From DYKG01 sp964596185 (GTDB lineage: Bacteria; Muiribacteriota; Ozemobacteria; Ozemobacterales; Ozemobacteraceae): a DNA stretch of 64,000 nucleotides. The position numbers and the translations under genes are program-made. Location: positions 1 through 64,000 of the forward strand of contig CAZQUE010000005.1 of the NCBI GenBank assembly GCA_964596185.1, read 5' to 3'. Below the pieces are notes generated by a model. The model was given only the letters and a program-made list of their open reading frames with translations, searched no databases and was not told the DNA's origin. Positions 1-8,593 of this stretch are shown here, piece after piece (within the stretch, counting starts at the first letter, position 1; each line of letters begins with the position of its first letter).

Positions 1-1
1 C

Positions 2-1234
2 ATGCGCCAGAACGAAGCAGCAAACTGGGAATTCTTCTTCGAACAGATTCCTGATCCAGAACGCTCTTTGATCAATATCAACACCATCAAGGGCAGTCAG
101 TATGTCAGACCTTTGATCGAATTCTCAGGCGCCTGTGCCGGCTGCGGCGAAACCGCCTACATCAAGCTGGTTACCCAGATCTGTGGCGACAGACTCATGA
201 TCGCCAACGCTACCGGTTGTTCTTCAATTTACGGCGGCAACCTGCCGACAACTCCTTATTGCGTGCGTGCTGACGGCCGTGGTCCGGTCTGGTCGAACAG
301 CCTGTTCGAAGACAATGCCGAATTCGGTATGGGTATGCGTCTGGCCTCTGACAAACTGATGGAAGAAGCTGTAGAACTACTGATCAAAGCCAAAGAATGC
401 AGCTGCTCGTGCTCAGGCAACATCAAAGCGGTTGCCGACAAGATTCTGAACAACCCCCAGAAAACCCAGGAAGAAATTGAAGCTCAGCGTGCCAACGTTG
501 AAGAACTGAAAAAGCAACTGGCTGCTTGTGAAGATGCTATCTGCAAACGACTGCATGGCATGGCCCAGTATCTGGTTAAGCGCTCAGTCTGGATCGTCGG
601 CGGCGACGGCTGGGCCTATGACATTGGCTACGGCGGACTCGATCACGTGCTTGCTTCCGGCAAAAACGTAAAGGTGCTCGTTCTTGATACCGAAGTTTAT
701 TCAAACACTGGTGGACAGATGAGCAAAGCAACTCCGCTCGGCGCAGTTGCCAAGTTCGCCGCAGGCGGCAAACCAATGCCGAAAAAAGATCTGGGCATGA
801 TTTCAATGACCTATGGCAACATCTACGTTGCAAAAATCAGCCTTGGCGCCAACCCGGCCCATGCCCTCAAAGCCATCATCGAAGCCGAAAACTACGATGG
901 CCCGGCAATCGTAATTGCTTACGCTCATTGTATCGCTCATGGTATCGATATGTCAGCCGGTCTTCAGGAACAGAAGAAAGCCGTAGAATCTGGTCACTGG
1001 CCACTCTTCCGCTTCAACCCAGACCTGATTGCAGAAGGTAAAAACCCGCTGCAGCTCGATTCAAAAGAACCGACACTGTCCCTGAAAGACTACGTTTATG
1101 GTGAAAACCGCTTCAGAATGCTGCTCAAAGCCAACAAAGAAGCTTCCGAAAAGCTCATTGAACAGGCACAAAAAGATGTTAAACTCAGATACAGCATTTA
1201 CAAGCAGGTTGCCGGCATGAACTTCGAAAACTGA
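2..1234 (+). CDS. nifJ: Pyruvate:ferredoxin (flavodoxin) oxidoreductase, C-terminal part (5' end outside window)
   Basis: The visible 410 residues are the last third of a single-chain PFOR, which oxidatively decarboxylates pyruvate to acetyl-CoA and passes electrons to ferredoxin or flavodoxin. The frame is open to the window edge, so the ATG at base 2 is internal. Seen directly: CAGCGE near residue 46, the thiamine-pyrophosphate-binding stretch GGDGWAYDIGYGG near 199, and NTGGQMSKATP near 238, all hallmarks of the TPP domain III/VI region. The cysteines CSCSC near 134 fit the extra cluster-ligand or insert region of this domain. The enzyme is cytoplasmic and typical of anaerobes. A strong terminator follows the stop codon, so this is the end of its transcript. 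Confidence 0.95.
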   Translation: MRQNEAANWEFFFEQIPDPERSLININTIKGSQYVRPLIEFSGACAGCGETAYIKLVTQICGDRLMIANATGCSSIYGGNLPTTPYCVRADGRGPVWSNSLFEDNAEFGMGMRLASDKLMEEAVELLIKAKECSCSCSGNIKAVADKILNNPQKTQEEIEAQRANVEELKKQLAACEDAICKRLHGMAQYLVKRSVWIVGGDGWAYDIGYGGLDHVLASGKNVKVLVLDTEVYSNTGGQMSKATPLGAVAKFAAGGKPMPKKDLGMISMTYGNIYVAKISLGANPAHALKAIIEAENYDGPAIVIAYAHCIAHGIDMSAGLQEQKKAVESGHWPLFRFNPDLIAEGKNPLQLDSKEPTLSLKDYVYGENRFRMLLKANKEASEKLIEQAQKDVKLRYSIYKQVAGMNFEN

Positions 1235-1254
1235 TCGACCTGAATTGTGAAATT

Positions 1255-1284
1255 GCCGCCCCAATTTTGGGGCGGTTTTTCTTT
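1255..1284 (+). terminator. Rho-independent terminator after PFOR
   Basis: A perfect 7-bp GC-rich stem (CCGCCCC at 1256-1262, GGGGCGG at 1269-1275) with loop AATTTT is followed at once by five T residues and a T-rich tail. It starts about 20 bases after the PFOR stop codon. Confidence 0.9.
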
Positions 1285-1306
1285 GCCCAAATTTTTGCGG
1301 TTATTC

Positions 1307-1315
1307 TGGTATAAT
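1307..1315 (+). promoter_or_regulatory. Extended -10 promoter for the GNAT gene
   Basis: TGG followed by TATAAT (1310-1315) is an extended -10 element. It lies just after the PFOR terminator and 34 bases before the GNAT start codon. No good -35 box is visible, as is usual for extended -10 promoters. Confidence 0.5.
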
Positions 1316-1348
1316 TCTTTTTAACATTTACCGGGAGTGGTAATCAGC

Positions 1349-1858
1349 ATGAAAAGAATGCCGAATGTATCGATAAGACCTCACAAAGTAAAAGATGCGA
1401 AAGATTTTTTTCGAATTCTTAGTGAAGGAAATTTTGAATTGTTTCCAATGAATGTAGCTTCAATAGAGGCTGAAAAGCGCTTCTTGCGAAAAAGTGTCGC
1501 AAATTTTAAAACTGGCACAAACTTCAATTTCGCCATTATTCTTGAAAACAAAGTAGTTGGAGCGGTCGGCATTATTCCAGAAGCAACCCGCCCCTACAAT
1601 GCCGAAATAGGTTATTTTGTCGATCGCAATTATCATGGGCAGGGACTGGCCTACAAAGCTGCCTGCCTTGCAGAAGCCTATGCCCGCGAACACCTTCCGC
1701 AAGTAAGCCGATTGCAGGCATACATCGCCACATCCAATCTTCCAAGTATCAGAGTTGCAGAAAAGGCCGGATTTATCCGGGAGGGAATTTTAAAAGATTA
1801 CTTAAAAGTTGGCGAAAAATTTTACGACGCTTTTATTTTCGGCAAAATTATCAGATAA
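1349..1858 (+). CDS. GNAT family N-acetyltransferase, RimJ/RimL-like
   Basis: A 169-residue protein with the fold order of RimJ/RimL-type acetyltransferases, which move an acetyl group from acetyl-CoA to a protein N-terminus or small amine. The central strand EIGYFVDRNYHGQGLA carries the acetyl-CoA pyrophosphate-binding signature (GQGLA), followed by a typical late motif with SIRVAEKAGF. The ATG at 1349 is chosen because GGGAG lies 11 bases upstream; a GTG at 1337 would add four residues. The substrate cannot be told from sequence. Its 3' end overlaps the convergent PfkB-family gene by 8 bp. Confidence 0.85.
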   Translation: MKRMPNVSIRPHKVKDAKDFFRILSEGNFELFPMNVASIEAEKRFLRKSVANFKTGTNFNFAIILENKVVGAVGIIPEATRPYNAEIGYFVDRNYHGQGLAYKAACLAEAYAREHLPQVSRLQAYIATSNLPSIRVAEKAGFIREGILKDYLKVGEKFYDAFIFGKIIR

Positions 1859-2840
1859 AATATTCTATTCCGGTAATTTTTACCTGAGATTGGGCACCAA
1901 TACGACGAATAATGTTGGCTGCGAGAAAATTTCCGATCTTGATGCAGGTTTCCAGATCGAGTTTTTTGTGTAATCCGTAGAAAAAGCCCGCCTGAAAGTT
2001 GTCGCCGGCTCCATTGGTATCACGAACGTCTTCAACCTTGTAGCCAGACACGCAGAATTGCTGCTTGGGTGTCAGCACGAGAGCGCCACCTGGGCCAAGC
2101 TTTACCACTGCCAGATCAGTATATTTCAAAAGCTTTTGGTAATCGTTGTCACCGCACAAAGACCTGGCTTCATCTTCATTGGCAAAAAGCAGGTCGATTT
2201 TTTCGGTCAGAAAAGCTTCGATCTGATCGCGAGAATTTTGAATAACGAAACTGTCGCCAAGATCGAATGAGATTTTCGTGCCATGTTTTCTGGCGATTTC
2301 GGCGGCGTGCCGGGTTGCAAAATTTATCGGGTTCTCACCACGAAATTCATAAGCTGAAAAATGCAGGAATTCAGAATCTTTCACCAGGCTGTGAAGGATT
2401 TCATACTCGTAAAGCTGCTTGGCCACGCCGAAATCAAGGCCGAAAGAGCGCTGGCCATCAGGGCTGATCAGCGTATAGCAAAGCCCTGAGTTGCCTCGCT
2501 TTATTGAAACGTAAGTGTCGATATCATTTTCACGCAGATTGTTTATATAGTCATAGCCGTAATCATCACTGCCGACACAGCCGATGAAAGCACAACGCAA
2601 CCCCAGGTTGCCGGCTCCATAGATCACGTTAGTCGGAGAACCACCGGGAGCAACCTTTGGCTTGTGTGTTTGAATTAGATTTTCAATTTTGCCAAGATTT
2701 TCTGCGTTAAGCTCGATGCTGTTTCCTTTTGGTAGACCAATGCGGTCGAGGACCTCATCTTCGACCTCGATAATGATATCGGTCAAAGCATCGGAAATAG
2801 CTGTTATCTGGTATTTTCTCGGTTGCTCGGTATTGCTCAT
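1851..2840 (-). CDS. PfkB-family carbohydrate/nucleoside kinase
   Basis: About 329 residues, the usual length of ribokinase/adenosine-kinase family sugar or nucleoside kinases. The N-terminal GGSPTN substrate-binding motif and the C-terminal DTNGAGDNFQAGFFYGL signature are both present; the Asp in GAGD is the catalytic base that activates the acceptor hydroxyl. The overall layout is closest to adenosine-kinase-like PfkB proteins, but the substrate is not determined. I start at the ATG at 2840 rather than the TTG at 2873, since GGGAA sits just upstream. It is divergent from the small membrane protein gene at 2984. Confidence 0.88.
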   Translation of the reverse strand: MSNTEQPRKYQITAISDALTDIIIEVEDEVLDRIGLPKGNSIELNAENLGKIENLIQTHKPKVAPGGSPTNVIYGAGNLGLRCAFIGCVGSDDYGYDYINNLRENDIDTYVSIKRGNSGLCYTLISPDGQRSFGLDFGVAKQLYEYEILHSLVKDSEFLHFSAYEFRGENPINFATRHAAEIARKHGTKISFDLGDSFVIQNSRDQIEAFLTEKIDLLFANEDEARSLCGDNDYQKLLKYTDLAVVKLGPGGALVLTPKQQFCVSGYKVEDVRDTNGAGDNFQAGFFYGLHKKLDLETCIKIGNFLAANIIRRIGAQSQVKITGIEYFI

Positions 2841-2921
2841 GAATTTTTCCCGGGTTGAAGATAGATGTTGCAAAGGTTAATCGCAGGCCGAATCAAAGTC
2901 AATGCAAAATTTATGCAGTTG

Positions 2922-2949
2922 TTGAGCCAAGATGATTTTCTGTTATAAT
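2922..2949 (+). promoter_or_regulatory. Sigma-70-type promoter for the holin-superfamily gene
   Basis: TTGAGC (2922-2927), a 16-bp spacer, then a perfect TATAAT (2944-2949) preceded by TGT. A strong AGGAGG ribosome binding site follows near 2967, ahead of the ATG at 2984. Confidence 0.65.
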
Positions 2950-2983
2950 GATTCGAGTAAACTGACAGGAGGATCGACCGAAT

Positions 2984-3388
2984 ATGGGCGCACTGGTCAC
3001 CGTAGGGGTAAACACTCTTGCTTTTCTGGTCATTTCGAAAATTTTGCCAGGCTTCAACGTCCGTAATGAAAAAACGAACTTTTTCATTGCCGTGGCTTAT
3101 AGCATACTTATGGCAGTTGCCGGCTTTCTGATTCTGCCTCTAACATTCATTACCGGAGCTGTACTCTGGCTGTTGGCGTTAATCCCAGTAATCGGACCGC
3201 TTCTCGCCGGGGTCGGCGGACTGGTCACCATGTTCATTCTGGCATTTGGCGTGACTGCGATTCTTCTTATGATTATCGACAATGCGATGGAAGACTTTGA
3301 AATGCGCTCCCCGGCAGTGGCTTTCATCGCCGCATTTCTCATGGCAATTTTGAATGTTGCCATCAGATACGGGCTGGGTCTTTTTTAA
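2984..3388 (+). CDS. Four-helix membrane protein, phage holin superfamily IV type
   Basis: 134 residues, almost all hydrophobic, with about four membrane segments (residues 1-20, 28-50, 55-90 and 108-130). The pattern, including the N-terminal LPGFNV and the late DNAMEDFEM loop, resembles the widespread bacterial family placed in the 4-TMS phage holin superfamily. In chromosomes these proteins are normally stand-alone inner-membrane proteins of unknown function, not lysis proteins. No phage genes are nearby. Confidence 0.75.
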   Translation: MGALVTVGVNTLAFLVISKILPGFNVRNEKTNFFIAVAYSILMAVAGFLILPLTFITGAVLWLLALIPVIGPLLAGVGGLVTMFILAFGVTAILLMIIDNAMEDFEMRSPAVAFIAAFLMAILNVAIRYGLGLF

Positions 3389-3394
3389 AAAAGC

Positions 3395-6148
3395 TTATTT
3401 TCGGGCTTTGAAAACTACTGCAGTTAAAGGCTCGATCTCGATCGTGTCCGGAAAAACCTTGAATCCCTCAGGACGTGCCAGGGCAGTGACTCCAGCAGTT
3501 CTAGCATCGACCAGGACTTCCGCCTGAGTCAGATCTATCTTCAGGGTCAGCTTTCTTGTGCGGTTATCAGCATTGATAAATACGTAAAAAACCGACTTAT
3601 CGACCGCTTCGCAGCTGTAAGCGATAACCAGGTCTTTTTCATCGATTTCAGGAGCAGCAATCAATTTAACATTGGCATTAACCTCTTCAAGACTGCCAAG
3701 ATGAAAAGCATCGCTTGATCGACGCAGCCGGATCAGGCCACTGGTATATTCACGCGTGGTAACGTTCACCGGATAAGCAGTTGCATCGGTGGCTTTTTTC
3801 CAGTTGAATTTGTTGATAGCGTCAGACGCATCGTATGAGTCATGAATGAAATACGGAAACTTGAAAGGCTGCCCATCGGCATCGAGCATTTCATGAAACT
3901 TGTGCTCTGGAGTTCCATGGGTGCGCCATTGTTTGCTGCGTCCAAACTCCTGTCCGGCATGAATAAATGCGATTCCCTGTGAAGTCAGCAAAATAGCGTT
4001 ACCCAGCCTGATGCGACGGTGAATTTCCAGAAAGTTTTCCGGAACATCGGGGTCTTTTTTAATTGACTGGGCGATGACATCGAACAATGGCAAATTATCA
4101 TGAGCTGCAATATATTGAACCATATCGCCTGGAGCCGTCACTGGTGTGTTTTCAGGCTGAGCTTTGATGTTGTTGAACAAAAACCCGATATTACGAGGAC
4201 CTCCGGTCAGAAACATCGGTTCGCCTTCGCAGCCAAAACCAGATTTAAGTTCATTTCTGAATTCGTCGGAAAAAACACCGACCGAATCCGTTTCGCTCAT
4301 CCAATCCTGGTCAGCGCCCTGACCTTTCAGATTCGGGTCTTCAAGGTGTCCCTTGAAAGTGCGCCAGCCTTCACCGATAAAAATGGCCTGACCATTGATT
4401 TCTCTGGCAGCATCGAATGCTTTTTGAACTGCGCTTCGCGTTGCATCGCCCATCATATCCCAGCGCATGCCATCGATGCGATAAACTTCAAACCAGTGGC
4501 GAACAGAATCGACAATCAGTTTTTCAGCCATTTTCCGGTTGGTAGCCAGATTATTGCCGAAATCGCCAAGCAGGGCGCCGTCGGGGGCCTGGAAAAAGAA
4601 GTAACCGGGGACAATGTTTTCCAGGATATCGGCCTTGGCCATATGGGTGTAAACAACATCGAGAATTACCCCCATTCCCGCTTGGTGAATTGCATCAACA
4701 AGGTCTTTGAATTCAGCAATCCGCAAGGCTGCGTCACTTGGGTTTTCTGAATAGGCTCCGTCGAGAGAAAAATAATTGTGCGGGTCATACCCCCAGTTGT
4801 ATTGGTTATTCTTGGCGGAGTATTCGAGCTCCGGGGCATTCATTCTCGACTCGTCACCGAAATACCATGCCATAACCGGTAAGAGCTGAATATGAGTGAC
4901 TCCTAGTGAGCGAATGTAAGAAAGGCGACTCTTAAAGGCAGCGAAAGTACCCCAACGCGCCTCGAGATCTTCAGCAATCTCTGGATCAGAGGTAAAATCG
5001 CGAACGTGGACTTCATAAATTATCGCATCTTCACGCTTTTGAAAATTGCTGATCTGAACAGGCATCGGCAGTTTACCAATGCTGGCAGCATTAACAAAAG
5101 CTGCTTTACCAACCGAATCACGGCTGCTTCCGGCATCGGTTCCATCTGGCGAAACGGTAACCACCGCCATACTCTGCGCATAGGGATCGAGAACTCTTAC
5201 CGGCTCATCACCAGGATTTTTGACTTCATACTGGTAAAAATAACCATTCAGCTCATCAACATCAGGAAGATCGACGACGTTGACCTCGGCAAACCATACT
5301 CCCTTTTCATCGTAGCTCATTGCCTTTTCAGCAATTTGCCTGGACTGGTCATTACGGTCAAAAATCAATACGGAAACGGTTTCAGCCTTTGGTGCCCAAA
5401 GTTTGAGACTGGCAGACTGTGATGAATTCATGACACAGCCAAGATCATTTCCTTCATAGGCATATAAGAGGTCAACCAGCTTCCAGGAAAGATCACATTC
5501 CAGCGACTGATAATCAAATCTCAGTTTTAATGGAGCTTTTTTGATGTCAAAACCAGAGGTTAGTTCGACCTGGTTGTCGTTAACTTTGATCTGTTCAATC
5601 AGCAACTCTTTTCCTGTGCGATCTTGAAGCTGAAACAATGGAAGAATTCGCTCTGGCTCTAAGTTAACCTTAGCCGAAAAGAGCACTTCTATCTGTCGTT
5701 CATTGATGATCTTTGCCGACAAAGCTTCACACTTCTCGGCAAAATCGCTGCTAACATAGACCTTGTCATCCTTTTCTCTTATCCAGAGTTCATTATGTGC
5801 TTCATTCATGGCAAAAATTTTGCTCCCAGCCTCCTTTTCGCCGGTTTTTAGATCAACTATGAGAAAACTGATCTTTTTGGCTTCTGAAGCCAGATTTAAA
5901 TCCCAGTATATGCCGAAATCAGTTTCGCCCGAAGGCGAAATAGCATCAGATGGCCAGTTTTTCATCTGGTGAATGATGTCATCCCAGGCCCAGAGTCCGG
6001 CATTGGCAAAATCGCGACTTTGCCGGTGATAATGAATGCGGATCGATCCTGAAGCCAGTTTGCTATTAGTTGAAGCATCGAGGGCGGCCGAAAGGGCAAC
6101 CAGAAGAATCAGAGCGAAAGTTACAGTTCTCGACAAAATTCTTATCAT
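3395..6148 (-). CDS. pulA: Secreted type I pullulanase, GH13
   Basis: A 917-residue glycoside hydrolase expected to cut alpha-1,6 branch points of pullulan, glycogen or starch limit dextrins outside the cytoplasm. Residues 1-26 form a signal peptide. An N-terminal starch-binding domain of CBM41 type (SIRIHYHR, LWAWDD) precedes a CBM48-type domain (SASLKLWAPKA). The catalytic barrel shows the pullulanase signature YNWGYDP, region I DVVYTH, region II GMRWDMMGD with the nucleophile Asp, region III GEGW with the acid Glu, and region IV AAHDN. A C-terminal beta domain ends the protein. All catalytic residues are present. It reads toward the holin-like gene. The next minus-strand gene upstream ends 22 bases before it. 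Confidence 0.93.
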   Translation of the reverse strand: MIRILSRTVTFALILLVALSAALDASTNSKLASGSIRIHYHRQSRDFANAGLWAWDDIIHQMKNWPSDAISPSGETDFGIYWDLNLASEAKKISFLIVDLKTGEKEAGSKIFAMNEAHNELWIREKDDKVYVSSDFAEKCEALSAKIINERQIEVLFSAKVNLEPERILPLFQLQDRTGKELLIEQIKVNDNQVELTSGFDIKKAPLKLRFDYQSLECDLSWKLVDLLYAYEGNDLGCVMNSSQSASLKLWAPKAETVSVLIFDRNDQSRQIAEKAMSYDEKGVWFAEVNVVDLPDVDELNGYFYQYEVKNPGDEPVRVLDPYAQSMAVVTVSPDGTDAGSSRDSVGKAAFVNAASIGKLPMPVQISNFQKREDAIIYEVHVRDFTSDPEIAEDLEARWGTFAAFKSRLSYIRSLGVTHIQLLPVMAWYFGDESRMNAPELEYSAKNNQYNWGYDPHNYFSLDGAYSENPSDAALRIAEFKDLVDAIHQAGMGVILDVVYTHMAKADILENIVPGYFFFQAPDGALLGDFGNNLATNRKMAEKLIVDSVRHWFEVYRIDGMRWDMMGDATRSAVQKAFDAAREINGQAIFIGEGWRTFKGHLEDPNLKGQGADQDWMSETDSVGVFSDEFRNELKSGFGCEGEPMFLTGGPRNIGFLFNNIKAQPENTPVTAPGDMVQYIAAHDNLPLFDVIAQSIKKDPDVPENFLEIHRRIRLGNAILLTSQGIAFIHAGQEFGRSKQWRTHGTPEHKFHEMLDADGQPFKFPYFIHDSYDASDAINKFNWKKATDATAYPVNVTTREYTSGLIRLRRSSDAFHLGSLEEVNANVKLIAAPEIDEKDLVIAYSCEAVDKSVFYVFINADNRTRKLTLKIDLTQAEVLVDARTAGVTALARPEGFKVFPDTIEIEPLTAVVFKARK

Positions 6149-6170
6149 TGTTCGAAGAGCCTATCCTCCG

Positions 6171-6692
6171 TTATTTTTTTAAGCCGTCGAGCCATTCAAC
6201 AAGAACCTTGGCCGAAGGGGCCAGCGAATTCTGTACAGAATCGCCCATTTCTTTAATCTTGATGGTTTTGAAGGTTTTTGCGGTCTCGTCTATTTGGTAA
6301 GCAATCCATAGATTCTGGCCGGCATCTCTGGCGTTATCAGTTCTTGCGCTGTGTGAAGCAACTGCTACCTCTGGAATCAATGCCGCCATTCGCTGCAATT
6401 CATCCTTATCAACAGTTTTGATAAATTTCAAATTCTGATTGAAATACTTTTTTAGTTCATCGATTGTTCTCGGCGGAACATAGCCCAACATTGGCCCAAG
6501 CTTTTCAGCAGGAAAACGAAACGAAAAAACCTGCCCCTGCACATCTACCAGAATTCCCTCATAGGTTTTTACCCAGGCATAATTTTCATAGCTTTTTCGA
6601 AAAAGAATACTGTCAATTTCTGGAGAATCTGCCAAAACAGAAGAGCTGATCAGCAACAAAAAACCGGCGATTAAAATGAAAAATCCTTTCAC
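6171..6692 (-). CDS. Secreted protein of unknown function
   Basis: About 173 residues with an N-terminal signal peptide (hydrophobic FFILIAGFLLLISSSVLA) and no recognised domain. I chose the GTG at 6692 because a perfect AGGAGG (complement of 6698-6703) lies five bases upstream; the outer TTG at 6713 would put that site inside the coding region. The mature part is mixed alpha/beta with a conserved-looking VFSFRFPAEKLGP stretch. It follows the 6710-7216 gene by 17 bp and precedes pullulanase, so the three may be one transcript. No function is assigned. Confidence 0.7.
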   Translation of the reverse strand: MKGFFILIAGFLLLISSSVLADSPEIDSILFRKSYENYAWVKTYEGILVDVQGQVFSFRFPAEKLGPMLGYVPPRTIDELKKYFNQNLKFIKTVDKDELQRMAALIPEVAVASHSARTDNARDAGQNLWIAYQIDETAKTFKTIKIKEMGDSVQNSLAPSAKVLVEWLDGLKK

Positions 6693-6709
6693 ACAGTCCT
6701 CCTGAAAAT

Positions 6710-7216
6710 TCAATCTTTTGTAAGTAATGCAAACAGTACCGCCGCAACCGAGTCTTTATGCTCGATCAACAGCAATTTGACGGTTTTCCCTTCACCGAAG
6801 AACAACTCACCCAAACGTTCAGAATCGGCATCTATCATTAAAGGCAGCACAATTTCATGATGCTGGTCTAGTAAATTGTCAACTTTGCGCAGGTATCTCT
6901 CGCTACAGTCGTTGGCAATAACAAGCAAACGCGAAATCCTTTTGCCGCCAGAAATGCCAGATTTTTCCTCGACCATCTTCAACCCCTTGGCCTGAGCGCT
7001 CAGCGCTCGCTCGATCAACTCGAAGCTTCTAATCAGCCGACCTTTTCTATGTTCAAGTTGCATCGCCCGAATCATCGACATGGCAAAAGGTAGAGCAACA
7101 ACCCGATTTCTAGCCCCCGACCATAATTTCTGATGGTTTTCCAATGCCGCTTTTACGGCTTCGGCGCGGGGGTCGCTTTCTACCTGTCTTGGCAATCTAT
7201 ATTCTTGTTTATTCAA
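6710..7216 (-). CDS. Hypothetical protein with a possible L7Ae/YlxQ-like C-terminal fold
   Basis: 168 residues starting at a TTG codon. The N-terminal half is basic (RHK-rich GARNRVV, RAMQLEHRKGRLIRSFE). The C-terminal half reads RLLVIANDCSERYLRKV...LGELFFG...KLLLIEHK, whose strand-helix order and asparagine/serine-rich turn recall the L7Ae/YlxQ kink-turn RNA-binding fold (family knowledge, remote). No decisive motif is present. The basic N-terminus would suit an RNA-binding protein, but this is inference. It is the first gene of a possible three-gene minus-strand unit. Confidence 0.5.
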   Translation of the reverse strand: MNKQEYRLPRQVESDPRAEAVKAALENHQKLWSGARNRVVALPFAMSMIRAMQLEHRKGRLIRSFELIERALSAQAKGLKMVEEKSGISGGKRISRLLVIANDCSERYLRKVDNLLDQHHEIVLPLMIDADSERLGELFFGEGKTVKLLLIEHKDSVAAVLFALLTKD

Positions 7217-7325
7217 TTCTTTTTTCCAAAAACTTTTTTCAGATCTTTCCGTTAATATATCATATCCTAAGACTTAAGGCTCCGTACAGGAAATAAAAAT
7301 CAGCTATCGGTAATCAGAAAATTTT

Positions 7326-7372
7326 GATACAATTAATCTTACTGTAGTTAAATATCAGATTAAAGTTGTATC
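7326..7372 (+). repeat. Imperfect inverted repeat in the leader of the CNB-domain gene
   Basis: GATACAA-TTAATC (7326-7338) faces GATTAA-AG-TTGTATC (7358-7372), separated by 19 bases. It ends 19 bases before the start codon and just before the ribosome binding site, so it could be an operator or a leader hairpin. Confidence 0.45.
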
Positions 7373-7391
7373 CTTTCTCGGAGAGTGGAGT

Positions 7392-8588
7392 ATGAACAAA
7401 GAGGTGGTTACTTCATCCTTTTTCCCTGGTGAACCAGTGTTTCTTCAGGGTGATAAGATTCCGGAGTATTTCAAGGTAGTTTCCGGTAAATTTGCCAAAG
7501 TCAGATCAGATAAATCAATCGGCAATATCCCGGTGAAGAAGATGCTGGCCAAAGCAGAGTTAATTGGTGTCGTTTCACATCATGAACTCTTCGGAGAAAT
7601 AGAAGCATTGATGGGCCAACCTCAACCATTTTCGGTCTTCGCTCTGGACGATGCTTCGGTATTATCAATTCCCGCTGAAGATCACAATGAGATGCAATCG
7701 GTCTTTTCGAAAAACCCAAATATCGGTGTAAGAACCTGCATTTCATTTGCCAGTTTCCTGAACCAGTTCTTCAATCATTTTTCAAGTATTGCCCGGGAAG
7801 AAGTCGAAATGGACGCGTTCACCAGGGTAACGGCCCGCGATTACCTTGCGGTAATCAATGAACTCGAAGGTATCGTCGGCAATAAAAGGAAAGATTCAGC
7901 AATCGAGGCTGCAAAAAATCATAAAGCGTTCACCATTGCAGAAGAAATTGCAGCAAGCTCGAATATCAAAGTCAATAGCACCTCAGTGACATGCGGCGTA
8001 GTCCGTTTTGCCGACAAAGAAGTCACTCTACAAAGATTCAAAGCCGGCTCGTTGCTTTGCCGAAAAGGCGAGATCGGTGATCGCCTTTACATCATCACCG
8101 AAGGAACCGCCGAAGTAATCATTGGCGGTAATATGACCAACATTCCCATTGATGCTCCCGGCAGCATTATTGGCGAAATCGCCGTTTTTCTGAATCTTGG
8201 CTCTAATTCCCCAAATATGCGAAGAACAGCAGATGTTGTATGCGCCACCGATTTGTCTGCAGTCGTTGTAAATCTTAATCAGGTTGAAGAGTTCTTCGTC
8301 AAGCAGCCTGAGTTGATGACGAAGATGGTTATGGCAATGGTTTCACGTTCAGATAACACCAGAATACTTTGCATGGCCGCAGAAAAGCGCCTGAACCACA
8401 TTCTTTTCGAAAAGCTCGGCATTATTCTCGAAGCACTCAATCGACTTGGGCACGAACTTAATCAGCGAAAAAACCAGCCACAATTGACCAGACCCCTCAT
8501 TTTCTGCTCTCAAAGATCGAGAGATGTCTATAACCGTTTCAAGCAATCTCTCGAAATAATTAAAAGACGCCAGACTATCAAAACCTGA
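7392..8588 (+). CDS. Protein with two cyclic-nucleotide-binding domains
   Basis: 398 residues with two Crp/PKA-regulatory-type cyclic nucleotide-binding domains and no DNA-binding or enzymatic domain. The first spans about residues 9-120 (FFPGEPVFLQGD, ELFGEIEALMG) and the second about 215-330 (FKAGSLLCRKGEIGDRLYIITEGTAEV, GSIIGEIAVF). The FGEIE and IGEIA stretches are the phosphate-binding cassettes. Each lacks the canonical GE-L-A-L-x-R-AAT layout, so ligand binding by either is uncertain. Residues 125-210 form a linker rich in charged helices. The gene converges on a damaged nucleotide cyclase gene, which suggests a former signal-maker/effector pair. GGAGAGTGGAGT precedes the ATG. Confidence 0.75.
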   Translation: MNKEVVTSSFFPGEPVFLQGDKIPEYFKVVSGKFAKVRSDKSIGNIPVKKMLAKAELIGVVSHHELFGEIEALMGQPQPFSVFALDDASVLSIPAEDHNEMQSVFSKNPNIGVRTCISFASFLNQFFNHFSSIAREEVEMDAFTRVTARDYLAVINELEGIVGNKRKDSAIEAAKNHKAFTIAEEIAASSNIKVNSTSVTCGVVRFADKEVTLQRFKAGSLLCRKGEIGDRLYIITEGTAEVIIGGNMTNIPIDAPGSIIGEIAVFLNLGSNSPNMRRTADVVCATDLSAVVVNLNQVEEFFVKQPELMTKMVMAMVSRSDNTRILCMAAEKRLNHILFEKLGIILEALNRLGHELNQRKNQPQLTRPLIFCSQRSRDVYNRFKQSLEIIKRRQTIKT

Positions 8589-8593
8589 TTCAG

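Noticed and set aside
2984..3388. Phage lysis holin or prophage remnant
   Set aside because: No phage genes, attachment repeats or change in composition nearby; this protein family is common as a single chromosomal gene.
4100..4750. 216-residue open frame opposite pullulanase
   Set aside because: Antisense shadow of the catalytic domain; no start site or family pattern.
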